Counted from the stretch's first letter, positions 7,713-16,540 are shown. The stretch: 27,716 bases of DNA from CAZOIA01 sp964579675 (GCA_964579675.1 CAZOIA010000057.1:1-27716); one strand, 5' to 3'. Notes: generated by a model not told the origin, from the letters alone. Made by a program: numbers and translations.

Positions 7713-8684
7713 ATGCGACGTGCGGCGTTTTCTGTGATCCTGGTGGGGCTCCTGGCTTCGACGGTTGCGGGCCAGTCGGCGGCGACCCGTCCGGCGGAGG
7801 CGACGCCGGGGACCCGACCGGCGGAGGCGGACCGGGCCGCCAGCCAGCCGACGACGTTCGATGAGGCTTTCCAAGCACGCATTATCAAGGTTGTCGGCCG
7901 GGCCACCTACTGCCTTGTTGATGACGCGGGCGTGGCCGGGCCGTGGCAGCCCGCCAGGCCCGGCGATCTGCTGCCGGCGGGCACCCGGGTCCGTACCCGG
8001 CTGCGTTCCAAGCTGGTGCTTGCCTTCGGCGAGGACGCCGTCGTCGTCGTCCAGGCCTTGACCCTAGCGAGCATCGACCAGTTTCATCGCGCAGCCGACA
8101 GCAAGGTGGTACGACTCGGGCTCGGCCACGGCATCGTGCGGGCCGGTGTGGCGGAGACCACGCTGCGAAGCGATATGACGATCGAAACGCCGGCCGCGAC
8201 CCTGAGCAAGAGGGGGACCATGGATTTCGGCATCCAGTATGAGCCGAGTTCGCAACGGTTCCGCGTGTTCCTGGACCGGGAAGGGCTGATCCAGATCCTC
8301 AATAAGATGACCGAGCAGTCGCGGACCGTCCGCCCCGGGCAGTACGTGACCCAGGCGATGCAGCGGTGGATCGACACCGCCTCGGACGATCGGTGGGTAC
8401 CGGTGGTGGATACGGTCGGCATGACCGATGCGGAGGCGATCTTCAACACTCTTCAGAACACCGGCCTGGGCGTGGTCGAGCCGGGCGGCGGGTCTACCAT
8501 CCTGACCTTCTCGGGCCGCGACATCGGCGAGTTGGCATCGGCCCTGAATGCCCAGCGAGCCCGGGGCCAGGCGGGGCCGACGGTGCCGGCCGGAAACGGC
8601 ATCATCAATCGCCCCGAGGGGAACTTCGGGACCGGCAGTGGCCTCGGCTCCGGTGGCTTTTTCAAGAAGCGCCGGGCCAGGTGA
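7713..8684 (+). CDS. Exported FecR-domain protein
   Basis: The protein has 323 residues. Residues 1-20 form a Sec signal peptide (AFSVILVGLLASTVAGQS). A low-complexity TRPAEATPGTRPAEADR linker follows. Residues about 50-190 fit the FecR fold: RIIKVVGRATYCL, PARPGDLLPAGTRVRTRLRS, then strands ending TIETPAATLSKRGTMDFGI, a typical FecR core. The remainder has a Gly-rich tail ending KKRRAR. FecR proteins classically relay a periplasmic signal to a sigma factor, but free-standing exported FecR-domain proteins are common in Planctomycetota and probably bind polysaccharide or peptidoglycan. No sigma-factor gene is beside it. It follows the lipoprotein gene by 130 bases and may be a third member of the barrel cluster. 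Confidence 0.75.
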   Translation: MRRAAFSVILVGLLASTVAGQSAATRPAEATPGTRPAEADRAASQPTTFDEAFQARIIKVVGRATYCLVDDAGVAGPWQPARPGDLLPAGTRVRTRLRSKLVLAFGEDAVVVVQALTLASIDQFHRAADSKVVRLGLGHGIVRAGVAETTLRSDMTIETPAATLSKRGTMDFGIQYEPSSQRFRVFLDREGLIQILNKMTEQSRTVRPGQYVTQAMQRWIDTASDDRWVPVVDTVGMTDAEAIFNTLQNTGLGVVEPGGGSTILTFSGRDIGELASALNAQRARGQAGPTVPAGNGIINRPEGNFGTGSGLGSGGFFKKRRAR

Positions 8685-8766
8685 CTCGCCTGATATCATT
8701 TCTCTTGCCCCCGACTATCGTTCACCACGTCGAGCACTGACCGGTGAATCCGGGTCTCGGATCGCG

Positions 8767-8772
8767 TATAAT
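8767..8772 (+). promoter_or_regulatory. Candidate -10 box TATAAT for the pseudopilin gene
   Basis: A perfect TATAAT lies about 100 bases before the pseudopilin start at 8870. The -35 region 16-18 bases upstream is poor (GTGAAT-like). If real, transcription would begin near 8779. That supports the GTG at 8870 over the in-frame ATG at 8744 as the start of translation. Confidence 0.35.
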
Positions 8773-8869
8773 GACCACACTGGTGCTTGAGGGAAACCGG
8801 CCGTGCCGGCACCCGAGGCACCCAGGCTTCACCATCGAACGGCGGGCCAGCAGCCGCGGAGGCAGTGTC

Positions 8870-9934
8870 GTGCGCAACCCGGGTCGCAGGCGGGGGTTTA
8901 CGCTCATCGAGCTGATGGTGGTGGTGGCGATCATCGCGCTGCTGGTCGGGATACTCATCCCGTCGCTCCTGGAAGCCCGGAACCAGTCTCAGGCCGTGGC
9001 CTGTGCGAACAACATGAGGCAGGGCGTCAACGGGACGATTCTGGCCCTGGTCGAGGCCGGCATGAAGAAGGAGCGCTGGAGCACGAACTTCGGGTGGGCG
9101 GTCCATTCACTCCGGCGGAACAATGGCCAGAGCGAGATCTTCACCTGCCCGGCCGATCCCGATCCCAAGCCCATACCAGCCGTGTTTGATCGCATCTGGC
9201 TCAACGGCAACTTCATGGGGACGAGTTCGGGCGACGCTGTTTTCAACCGCGTGAAGCGGTTGGGCAACGGCACGTGGATCACGGACATCCAGGACCAGGT
9301 GATCGGTGACATGTTCGGCGGCGATGCTTACTCTGAACCCACCGGCGACTGCCTGGTCCAATACACGGTCACGAAGGGCCAGCATTTCGCGGACGCCACC
9401 GTCTCACCGGACGTCACGAACCGCGTGCACAACGGCTACTCGTACAAGGGAGAGCAGCTCTGGGAGAACACGAGCACGGGCGGGGGGACGGTCCGGGTGC
9501 CCATTCTCTGGATGAGCTACGGTGCAAATGCCAGCGCGGGCCTTCAGAACGTCAAGGGCACACCGGCGCTGATCGTCGAGGCGGGCAAGCTGGGCGTGTT
9601 CCCGGAAGCCTTCGGCCAGACGAGCCAGGGAACGCACCATGCGGACCATCTGGGCAAATCGCTCCGCTTCCGGCATGGGGGTAAAGCCAGCGTTCCCGGG
9701 CTGGGCGGCAGGGGGTCCGACTTCACGCAACAGTTCCACCAACCCTCGAACGCATACGACGCCAACTACGAGGCACACGCCAAGGCGAACGTCGCTTTCC
9801 TCGATGGCCACGTCGAGCGCCTAGGCTACTACCAGATGTTCACGCTCGACCCGACCAACCCCGAGAACGTCAAGCCCATACCGAACCGGATGCTGTGGGT
9901 CGGCATGCGACGCGGCGAGGCAAGCTCATTCTGA
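8870..9934 (+). CDS. Type II secretion/type IV pilin-like pseudopilin (planctomycete prepilin-type protein)
   Basis: The protein has 354 residues. RNPGRRRGFTLIELMVVVAI is a classical type IV prepilin leader: cleavage between Gly9 and Phe10, Glu at mature position 5, then a long hydrophobic helix. The start GTG at 8870 has GGAGG 7 bases upstream; the ATG at 8744 would precede the leader by 42 extra residues. The C-terminal half carries RHGGKAS (around 9670) and ANVAFLDGHVE (around 9790), the halves of the H-X9-DG motif of planctomycete pseudopilins. Here they are separated by about 38 residues. Such proteins are thought to form type II secretion-like pseudopili and are often present in many paralogues per genome. 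No other secretion gene lies nearby, so this is an orphan copy. Confidence 0.85.
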   Translation: MRNPGRRRGFTLIELMVVVAIIALLVGILIPSLLEARNQSQAVACANNMRQGVNGTILALVEAGMKKERWSTNFGWAVHSLRRNNGQSEIFTCPADPDPKPIPAVFDRIWLNGNFMGTSSGDAVFNRVKRLGNGTWITDIQDQVIGDMFGGDAYSEPTGDCLVQYTVTKGQHFADATVSPDVTNRVHNGYSYKGEQLWENTSTGGGTVRVPILWMSYGANASAGLQNVKGTPALIVEAGKLGVFPEAFGQTSQGTHHADHLGKSLRFRHGGKASVPGLGGRGSDFTQQFHQPSNAYDANYEAHAKANVAFLDGHVERLGYYQMFTLDPTNPENVKPIPNRMLWVGMRRGEASSF

Positions 9935-10073
9935 TCCATCCCCGACGGGTGCGGCAGCGAAGCCTTGACACGCGGGCCGGGAGCATCAAACTGACGTGCG
10001 GACCGCCGATGACTGTCGGCAGCATTAATTCCGGCGGTGCTGGTTCGATGCATCGCGAGTCGAGGGAAACGTC

Positions 10074-11945
10074 ATGTTCAGAGGTTCGTTATTCCGCGTC
10101 GCTTGTGGTGTGTTCTTCGCGATAAGTGCGTTCGGCGTGAGAAGCCTGGGCGCTACGGGAAAGCCCAACGTCGTGCTGATCATGACCGACGATCAGGGCT
10201 TCTGGGACGTGGGGGTGCACGGTAACCCCGATATCGAGACGCCGGTGATGGATCGGATTGCCCGCGAGGGTGTTTCATTCGAGCGTTTTTACGCATCGCC
10301 GGTATGCACGCCGACGCGGGCGTCGCTGATGACCGGCCGGTATTATGCCCGCACCGGCGCCATCGATACCTACATGGGCCGGGACACAATGAGCAGCGGC
10401 GAGATCACCCTCGGGCAGGTGTTCCAGAGACAAGGCTACCGCACCGGCCTGTTCGGCAAATGGCACCTGGGCCGGTACATGAAGTACCATCCGAACCACC
10501 GCGGCTTCGACGAATTCCTCGGTTTCTGGCAGTACGGGTTCATTAACCGTTACGACGACTCGGACGAGCTGTTCCACAACCGCCAGCCCGTGATCGCGAC
10601 CGGATACATCACCGACGTGCTCACCGACGCAGCGATCTCGTTCGTCCGGGCCAACCGTAACCGGCCGTTCTTGCTGTATTTGCCGTATAACGCGCCGCAC
10701 AGTCCCTATCTGGTGCCCGACCCTTACATTGAGAAGTACCTTGAGAAAGGCCTGCCCCTTCGCGAAGCACGCATCTACGGGATGGTCACGCGTATCGACG
10801 AGAACATCGGCCGTCTGCTCGAGGTCATCGGCGAAGCGGGAATCAGCGACCGGACGGCGGTGATCTTCATGAGCGACAACGGCGGGGTGAGCAGGCATTT
10901 CAAGGCGGGTCTCCGCGGCAACAAGGGGTCGGTCTGGGAGGGCGGGATCCGCGTGCCGTTCTTCGTGCGCTGGCCGGAGAAGTTCCCCGCCGGCGTGAAG
11001 ATCGAGGCCATGGCCCAACACATCGACGTGTTTCCCACGCTTTGTGAGTTGATCGGCGCACCGCTCCCGTCCGATCGCAAGATCGACGGCAAGAGCCTGC
11101 TGTCGCTCATCAGGAATGGCGGCAGCGACAGCCTGCATGAGCACCTGTTCCATCAATGGTGCCGCGTCCGGCCCGATGCGAACAAGAACTGGGCCGCCCG
11201 CAACCGGCGCTACAAGCTGGCCAACGGCCGACTGTTCGACCTGCTGAATGATCCGGGCGAAAAGACCGACGTGGCGGACCGGCATCCCGAGATCGCGCGG
11301 GAGCTTCGTGAAGCGTTCGAGAAGTGGTTCGCCGACGTCACCGCCGGTCAGGACTACGCGCGGGTGGCGATCGAGGTCGGACGGGCGGATGAGAACCCGG
11401 TGGAAATCGACCTCACGTGGGGCGAGCCGGTGGGCGAGAAGGTCAAGCCGCAGTATCGCCATTACACCCGCGACACGATCGACAATTGGAGTGAGGTTGG
11501 CGATTCCGTTCGCTGGAAGATCGACGTGGTTGAGCGGGGGACGTACGAAGTGACGCTCACCTACGGTTGCCGACCCGCGGACGCCGGCTCGAGGTTTCGC
11601 GTTTCGGTGGGTGATTCGCATCTGGACGGGACAGTCGAGGCGACCGCTGGCCGGGACGTATACCGGCCGGTGCGGGTGGGTACCCTCGAGCTGGGCAGAG
11701 GCCCGGCAACTCTGGAAATCAAACCGCTGTCGATCGCCGGGCCGGAACTGATGGCCCTCCACAAGATCCGGTTGCGGAAGTTGGATGCCAAATCGCTCAA
11801 GGGTGACGTCTTCTCCAGGGAGAAGATCATCGCTCTCATGAACAAGGTCAATGACTACACGTTTTCCCATCCATACCCCGACACCCCCGGCGTGACTACC
11901 GGACGGACACCGCTGCCGCTAGCTCGCTCAGCCGAAAGACGATGA
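10074..11945 (+). CDS. Formylglycine-dependent sulfatase (arylsulfatase type) with C-terminal beta domain
   Basis: The protein has 623 residues with an N-terminal signal peptide (VACGVFFAISAFGVRS). The sulfatase core begins KPNVVLIMTDDQGFWDVGV; Asp39/Asp40 are expected metal ligands. The signature CTPTR at residues 78-82 is the Cys-type formylglycine motif, so a formylglycine-generating enzyme elsewhere in the genome is required. GKWHLG at about 128-133, NAPHSPY at about 206-212 and MSDNGG at about 266-271 complete the active site. From about residue 450 a beta-rich domain follows (RWKIDVVERGTYEVTLTYGC), probably a carbohydrate-binding sandwich. The enzyme likely removes sulfate esters from polysaccharides in the periplasm or outside the cell. 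GAGGG 8 bases before the ATG supports this start. Its last 50 bases overlap a convergent lipoprotein gene. Confidence 0.9.
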   Translation: MFRGSLFRVACGVFFAISAFGVRSLGATGKPNVVLIMTDDQGFWDVGVHGNPDIETPVMDRIAREGVSFERFYASPVCTPTRASLMTGRYYARTGAIDTYMGRDTMSSGEITLGQVFQRQGYRTGLFGKWHLGRYMKYHPNHRGFDEFLGFWQYGFINRYDDSDELFHNRQPVIATGYITDVLTDAAISFVRANRNRPFLLYLPYNAPHSPYLVPDPYIEKYLEKGLPLREARIYGMVTRIDENIGRLLEVIGEAGISDRTAVIFMSDNGGVSRHFKAGLRGNKGSVWEGGIRVPFFVRWPEKFPAGVKIEAMAQHIDVFPTLCELIGAPLPSDRKIDGKSLLSLIRNGGSDSLHEHLFHQWCRVRPDANKNWAARNRRYKLANGRLFDLLNDPGEKTDVADRHPEIARELREAFEKWFADVTAGQDYARVAIEVGRADENPVEIDLTWGEPVGEKVKPQYRHYTRDTIDNWSEVGDSVRWKIDVVERGTYEVTLTYGCRPADAGSRFRVSVGDSHLDGTVEATAGRDVYRPVRVGTLELGRGPATLEIKPLSIAGPELMALHKIRLRKLDAKSLKGDVFSREKIIALMNKVNDYTFSHPYPDTPGVTTGRTPLPLARSAERR

Positions 11946-12336
11946 TCGAGCCGGGTTCGAAGTCGGCTCGGGTCAGGGTGAACTCATCCTCTCCTTCGAA
12001 GTCCCGGCCACCTCTGTATCCGCCCATGGCGTCGAACCGGCGTTCTTCGACCGCCTCCACCAGACTAGGGAATGCCTCAAGGACGGTGTTGCTTATGCCC
12101 TCTTCGGCTGTACAAGTGAACGTCCGGAGGTCCCCGTCTATCCGAACATCAAGCTCCTCGGTCAAGTCGTTTGTCTGGTTGATGAGCCGGATGGTGACGG
12201 TGGTCGGGTCAGGCGGTGCGGGCAGGCCACTGATGTCGGCACCAGTCGGGCAGCCGGTGCAAACGACCAGGCTCGTGGCAACCAGACCGCCAAGGAGAGC
12301 GTACTTGACCGATATGAGATGTCTGGACGTGGGCAC
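11896..12336 (-). CDS. Small predicted lipoprotein, 146 aa
   Basis: The first residues are MPTSRHLISVKYALLGGLVA, followed by TSLVVCTGC with a lipobox Cys at 29; this is a lipoprotein signal. After a short PAPPDPTT linker comes a beta-rich stretch (TVTIRLINQTNDLTEELDVRI) and an acidic C-terminus. I do not recognise a named family. The gene is convergent with the sulfatase; their coding regions overlap by 50 bases tail to tail. The signal peptide and polar mature sequence make it more than an antisense shadow. Its role is unknown. Confidence 0.6.
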   Translation of the reverse strand: MPTSRHLISVKYALLGGLVATSLVVCTGCPTGADISGLPAPPDPTTVTIRLINQTNDLTEELDVRIDGDLRTFTCTAEEGISNTVLEAFPSLVEAVEERRFDAMGGYRGGRDFEGEDEFTLTRADFEPGSIIVFRLSELAAAVSVR

Positions 12337-12807
12337 GCTATCAGACCACCTTTCCGAGCATAAGAGACCGCTGCATGTCGTCGGCCCAGCCGGCAGCCGC
12401 TCATTATCACTTTACCGGGCCCGAGTGACCCGGGCAACCGGGCTGCGGGCGGTCGCAATGGGTCGGTGACAGAATCGGCGGGGCTCCCAGAAAGCCGTGG
12501 CCTCGTCTTTTCCGGAATTGCCTGACGTGGCCCGCGAACAAGTGCCAATGCGAGAAAGTGAGAAAACACCGGCTGCGACGTAGCTTTTCCACTTTCGCAC
12601 CTTCGCACCCTTTGGGCCCGGGCTTGGCGGGGAAGCAGTCCGGGGGTACACTCTGCCGCCGTCGGGTGGAGGCACGGGGTCGGTCCTGCGTCTGGCGCGG
12701 GTCGCCCCGCTCGGCGTCGCCCCGGGAACGCCTATCCGTTGCCGGGACGACGTGTGCATCGACGCGGCATCACCCGTGTCGCAAGGCGGTTCACTGGAGT
12801 CGCCAGC
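12337..12807. other. 471-bp intergenic region with an imperfect inverted repeat
   Basis: This gap separates the divergent lipoprotein and antiporter genes. Open frames here translate to Arg/Pro/Ser-rich sequence with no domain and are not called. TGCGAGAAAGTGAGAAAA (12549-12566) is mirrored by an imperfect inverse copy at 12585-12607 (TTTTCCACTTTCGCACC and onward), giving a stem with small bulges. A promoter for the antiporter gene probably lies here, but I could not place convincing boxes. Confidence 0.5.
12549..12607. repeat. Imperfect inverted repeat carrying the GAGAAAGTGAGAA motif
   Basis: The left arm (12549-12566) and the right arm (12585-12607) are complementary apart from a two-base and a one-base interruption, around an 18-base loop. 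The left arm contains GAGAAAGTGAGAA at 12552-12564, which also occurs twice in the 29-bp tandem repeat region (3905-3917 and 3921-3933). Confidence 0.6.
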
Positions 12808-14589
12808 ATGGTGCTCATCGCCGCGTGGCCCCATCTGTCTCACGTCGGCATGCTACTTGCGGGCATGCTGGTGGCGGCCGTGATCGCCATTCGCATCACC
12901 CGCATCTCCCATGTGCCACGGGTGGTCGGGTATCTCGTGTTGGGCATTGCCGCGCGGTTCGCACTGCAGTGGACGTTTGGCGGGGCGGAGGCGTTCGGTG
13001 ACATGCTCGGTAACGCGGTGTCAGCGGCCGAGGTGGTCAAGTCCCTCGCTTTGTGTCTGATTCTCTTCGCGATCGGTGCGGAGTTCGACGCTACCCATAT
13101 CAAGTCTCTCGCGGGGCACCTGTGGAAGCTGACGCTGGTGGAAGCCCTGACCGTTGGGATCGGGGTCTTTGTGGCGACCTGGGCCGTCGGCCTGGGACAC
13201 AGCCCCATCCAGGCGGTGTTTTTGGCCGCAGCCGCCCTCGCGACCGCACCGGCGGCAACCCTGCACGTGCTCAGACAGTACCAGGCCAAGGGGGCCATCA
13301 CCGACCACATCATCGCCATGACCGGGCTGAACAACCTGGTGGCGATCGTGTCGTTTCGTGCGGCATTCCTCCTGTTGGCCGGCACGAACGCGATTCACGT
13401 GGATGCTCTCGAGCACCCTCTCGGCGTGGCGATCCTGCTAGCGACGGTCGGCAGCGCATCGGTGGGTTTCGTCGGCGGCCTGTGCCTGTCACTGGCGCAC
13501 ATCATGCTCACGCGGTTTGAAAGCGTTCTCCTTCTCCTCGCGGCCATGCTGGCGATCAGCATCGCCGCAGCGCCGCTGGGCATGAATGCGCTGATCCTCT
13601 GCATGTTCATGGGCGTGGCGTTCACGAATTTCTCGATCCAGCCGCACCGTCTCCGCGACGATCTGAACCCGCTGGCGGCCCCGATCCTGGTGCTCTTTTT
13701 CGTGCTGTCGGGGTTCGAACTCGAACTCCACAAGCTGTGGGAGGTCGGGGCGATCGGGGTGGCATTCATCGTAATGCGAACGATCGGCAAGCTCGCCGGC
13801 GGGGCGGTGGGCGTACGGTGGATAGGCCGGCAGCACCGGGTGACCCCGAGAATCGGCAGCGCCTTGCTGTGTCAGGCCGGCGTCGCGATCGGCCTCGGAG
13901 AATACCTCATGGACCATTGGGGCCGGACTGTCGACGGCAGGTTCGTCCCCGACCCCGGGGCGGAAATGGTGAACACCGTGATCCTGGCGTCGGTTGCGGT
14001 TTTCGAGTTGATTGGCCCCTTGGCCACTAAACGGATGGTCGTGCGGGCAGGGGAGGTGAAGGCCATGACCCTCCTCGCCAGACCGGGCGGATCGGTGCGC
14101 GAGATGAGCACGATTATCGCCCGTCTTGGTCGGGCCCTGGTTCCGGGCAAATTCCGCGATACGGAGGCCACGACCGAACCGTTCACTACCCGGCACGCCA
14201 TGCGGACCAATGTCGAATCGCTCCGCGACACCGCCAAGATGACGGAGGTGCTGCGATTCGTCGAGCACTCCCGCCTGAGTCATTTCTTCGTCGTCGATGC
14301 GGATGGGCACTTCGTGGGCACGATCAACTTCCGCGACCTGCGTAACCTGATGTTCAATCCGATGATGGCCCGGATGCTGACCGCTTACGACATGGCCAAT
14401 ACCGCCCCGCCCATCGCCCTGGCGGATCAGCCACTCAAGGAGATCCTCGATCTGTTCCACGAACACGACGACGCCTCGCTGCCGGTGATCGAGAACCGCG
14501 AGTCTCGCCGCCTTCTGGGCGTGATCGAACAGCGTGACGTGCTGCGTGCACTGCACGTAGGCCCGAGCGGTGAGCATGAAGAATCGTGA
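12808..14589 (+). CDS. CPA2-family cation:proton antiporter with C-terminal CBS pair
   Basis: The protein has 593 residues. About 12 hydrophobic segments span residues 10-430. CLILFAIGAEFD (83-94) is the usual FxxGxEFD-like motif after the third helix, and FFVLSGFELEL marks a later family segment. Where related antiporters have DD, ND or QD in the fifth helix, this protein has GLNN (Asn175-Asn176). Residues about 457-590 form two CBS domains (FTTRHAMRTNVESL, VVDADGHFVGTINFRDLR, then VIENRESRRLLGVIEQRDVL), which commonly bind adenine nucleotides and gate transport. There is no TrkA-N domain. The start at 12808 has GGAG 9 bases upstream; the in-frame ATG at 12739 adds an Arg-rich stretch unlike a membrane protein start. 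The Nif3-like gene follows after 28 bases. Confidence 0.85.
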   Translation: MVLIAAWPHLSHVGMLLAGMLVAAVIAIRITRISHVPRVVGYLVLGIAARFALQWTFGGAEAFGDMLGNAVSAAEVVKSLALCLILFAIGAEFDATHIKSLAGHLWKLTLVEALTVGIGVFVATWAVGLGHSPIQAVFLAAAALATAPAATLHVLRQYQAKGAITDHIIAMTGLNNLVAIVSFRAAFLLLAGTNAIHVDALEHPLGVAILLATVGSASVGFVGGLCLSLAHIMLTRFESVLLLLAAMLAISIAAAPLGMNALILCMFMGVAFTNFSIQPHRLRDDLNPLAAPILVLFFVLSGFELELHKLWEVGAIGVAFIVMRTIGKLAGGAVGVRWIGRQHRVTPRIGSALLCQAGVAIGLGEYLMDHWGRTVDGRFVPDPGAEMVNTVILASVAVFELIGPLATKRMVVRAGEVKAMTLLARPGGSVREMSTIIARLGRALVPGKFRDTEATTEPFTTRHAMRTNVESLRDTAKMTEVLRFVEHSRLSHFFVVDADGHFVGTINFRDLRNLMFNPMMARMLTAYDMANTAPPIALADQPLKEILDLFHEHDDASLPVIENRESRRLLGVIEQRDVLRALHVGPSGEHEES

Positions 14590-14617
14590 CCCTGACCACG
14601 CCTTTCGGAGGTTGCAG

Positions 14618-15748
14618 ATGGCCAGATCAAAACGCCGCCCGGTTACCGTTGGTGACGTCTCCGACGCCTTGGACGCGATCGCGCCGCCAGTCCTGGCTCA
14701 GTCGTGGGACAACGTGGGCCTACTGGTGGGCGATCGGGCCGCCCCGTGCCGGCACGTCCTGCTCTGCGTTGACCTGACGCCGCAGGTCCTGGCTGAAGCC
14801 GTCGCCAAAAAATGTGACTTCATCCTCGCCTACCATCCGCCGCTGTTCCAACCGATCAAGCGGATCCTCGCCGACAGCGCCGACACCGACGCGGTTGTTC
14901 ACGGCGCCATTGCTCACGGTCTGGCCGTCTACTCGCCGCATACGGCACTGGATGCAGCTCCCGGCGGGACCAACGACGTGATCGCCGGCTTCTGCAAGCT
15001 GTCCGATGTCGAGCCCTTCGAGTACGTCGCCGCCGGGGCATCACAATCCAAGGTGGTCACCTTCGTTCCCCGGTCGCATCTCGAACCGCTAACGTCCGCC
15101 ATGTTCGCCGCTGGCGCCGGTCGCATCGGCGACTACGAGCGTTGCAGCTATCGGCTCGAGGGTGAGGGCACGTTCTTCGGGACCGAGAGCACGAGCCCGC
15201 ATGTTGGCCGGAAGGGGCGACTCGAGCGGGTCGCGGAAACCCGCATTGAAATGGTGACAGCCAATGAGTGTCTTCCCGAAGTGATCGCCGCCCTTCGCAG
15301 AAGCCACCCCTACCAGGAGCCGGCGTTCGACATCTATCCGCTCGCGTCTGAGCCGACCGCCGGCATCGGTCGGGTGGGACAGCTCCCCCCCGGAACGAGC
15401 CTGGGCAGCCTGGCCCGGTCGCTCCGGCGGCTCGCGCGATCACGAGTTTCCACCATCGTGGGCACCGCGGGCACGCGAATCCGCCGGGCGGCGGTTTGCG
15501 TCGGAGCCGCCGGCCGGGGGCCGATGGAGAAACCCCGTTGCGTTGACTGCGACGTGATCGTGACCGGCGAAATCCGGCACCACGACGCCCTGGCCATCCT
15601 ACGAAGCGGGAAGACCGCCATCGCCCTGGGCCACTGGGAGAGCGAACGGCCCGTACTGGCCCCGCTGGCCAGGCGACTCGACGCCGCCGTTGGTACCGTC
15701 ACCACCACCGTCAGCCGCCGCGACGCCGGCCCGTTCAACCGGCCGTAA
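14618..15748 (+). CDS. Nif3-like dinuclear-metal-center protein (long form)
   Basis: The protein has 376 residues, the length of the long Nif3 form (YqfO type), in which a CutA/PII-like domain is inserted in the middle. Seen motifs: QSWDNVGLLVGD near the N-terminus, FILAYHPPLF with its metal-binding His, YSPHTALDAAPGGTND, and near the C-terminus VTGEIRHHDALAIL, whose His pair completes the two-metal site. The inserted domain covers about residues 140-250 (VVTFVPRSHLEPLTSAMFAA, then HPYQEPAFDIYPL). These hexameric proteins have been annotated as GTP cyclohydrolase I type 2, but their general function is unsettled. The ATG at 14618 has GGAGG 6 bases upstream and so beats 14570, which would overlap the antiporter gene. 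Confidence 0.9.
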   Translation: MARSKRRPVTVGDVSDALDAIAPPVLAQSWDNVGLLVGDRAAPCRHVLLCVDLTPQVLAEAVAKKCDFILAYHPPLFQPIKRILADSADTDAVVHGAIAHGLAVYSPHTALDAAPGGTNDVIAGFCKLSDVEPFEYVAAGASQSKVVTFVPRSHLEPLTSAMFAAGAGRIGDYERCSYRLEGEGTFFGTESTSPHVGRKGRLERVAETRIEMVTANECLPEVIAALRRSHPYQEPAFDIYPLASEPTAGIGRVGQLPPGTSLGSLARSLRRLARSRVSTIVGTAGTRIRRAAVCVGAAGRGPMEKPRCVDCDVIVTGEIRHHDALAILRSGKTAIALGHWESERPVLAPLARRLDAAVGTVTTTVSRRDAGPFNRP

Positions 15749-15794
15749 GTGCCGGTTGGCCCGGGTCCGTCGCCTTGGAGTCGCCCCTCAGGCG

Positions 15795-16529
15795 TCAGGA
15801 TGTTGAATGCCTGTTTTCGAGGAGATCCAATCGGCGGCGGAGGTCGGCCAGTTCCTCATGCAGGTCGGCTACTTCGGCGTTGAGGTCGTTGATCTCGGAG
15901 CGCAACGCTTCAACGTCCGTCTCCGACGGGGCTCCACTCACCGCCGCGGCCGACGGCGAAGCGCCGGTGGACGGGGCCGCTTGCAGCCTGACGGTAGCAG
16001 GAGCCGCGGCGGCCGGGGCCTCACCTGCCGGATAGAGCAGATGCCGGTAGCGGATGGTGGACCGGCCGGGCTCGCGGGGCATCGCAGTCACCACGGGCGG
16101 ATCGGACTCGCCCCCGCTCAATGACCCGAGCGCGATCGACACCGCTTCCAGGCTCTCCAGCGTGAACATCCGCGAGCATCGCGACCGCAACTCGCCGGGC
16201 GTCTGTGGGCCGCGGAGCAGCAGCTCGGCCATAATGGCCTGCTGGCGCTTGCCCCAGCCGAAGTGCGCTTCGGCCGTGTGCTTGTACCGATTGGTCCGGG
16301 CACCCGGCGCCGGAAGCACGATCGTTACCAGCCCCCGCCGCCTCAGGGCCTCCAGCGCCCCCAGGACCGCGTCCTCATCCACGTTCATCACCGGGTCGCG
16401 GTTCGACCGTTGACTGCACGCGGTGACGACGGCGTTCAAGGTCATGGGGTAGTAGTCCGGCTGAGACAACGCTTTTTCGATCAGCACGCCCAGTACCCGT
16501 CTTTCAACTTCGTTCAGTGCTTGTTCCAC
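15795..16529 (-). CDS. YceH-family (DUF480) protein with C-terminal coiled coil
   Basis: The protein has about 244 residues. The N-terminus (LNEVERRVLGVLIEKALSQP, then YYPMTLNAVVTACSQ and SNRDPVMNVDED) matches the YceH family, built of two winged-helix domains; the second starts near KRQQAIMAELLLRGPQTPGE. The family function is unknown; a DNA-binding role is inferred from the fold. An Ala/Pro-rich linker and a heptad-patterned tail (VEALRSEINDLNAEVADLHE) add a coiled coil, as in many homologues. The GTG at 16529 matches family starts. AGGAGG at 16545-16550 is 15 bases upstream, rather far, so an ATG at 16586 overlapping the previous gene remains possible. The gene is last in a three-gene operon. 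Confidence 0.8.
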   Translation of the reverse strand: MEQALNEVERRVLGVLIEKALSQPDYYPMTLNAVVTACSQRSNRDPVMNVDEDAVLGALEALRRRGLVTIVLPAPGARTNRYKHTAEAHFGWGKRQQAIMAELLLRGPQTPGELRSRCSRMFTLESLEAVSIALGSLSGGESDPPVVTAMPREPGRSTIRYRHLLYPAGEAPAAAAPATVRLQAAPSTGASPSAAAVSGAPSETDVEALRSEINDLNAEVADLHEELADLRRRLDLLENRHSTS

Positions 16530-16540
16530 GATAAAACCAC

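Noticed and set aside
10275..11870. 531-codon minus-strand open frame opposite the sulfatase gene
   Set aside because: It mirrors a codon-biased real gene; no domain, no ribosome binding site of note, and the sulfatase motifs are complete on the other strand.
13489..14577. 362-codon minus-strand open frame opposite the antiporter gene
   Set aside because: The translation is rich in His, Arg and Gly with no recognisable fold, as expected for the antisense of membrane-protein codons.
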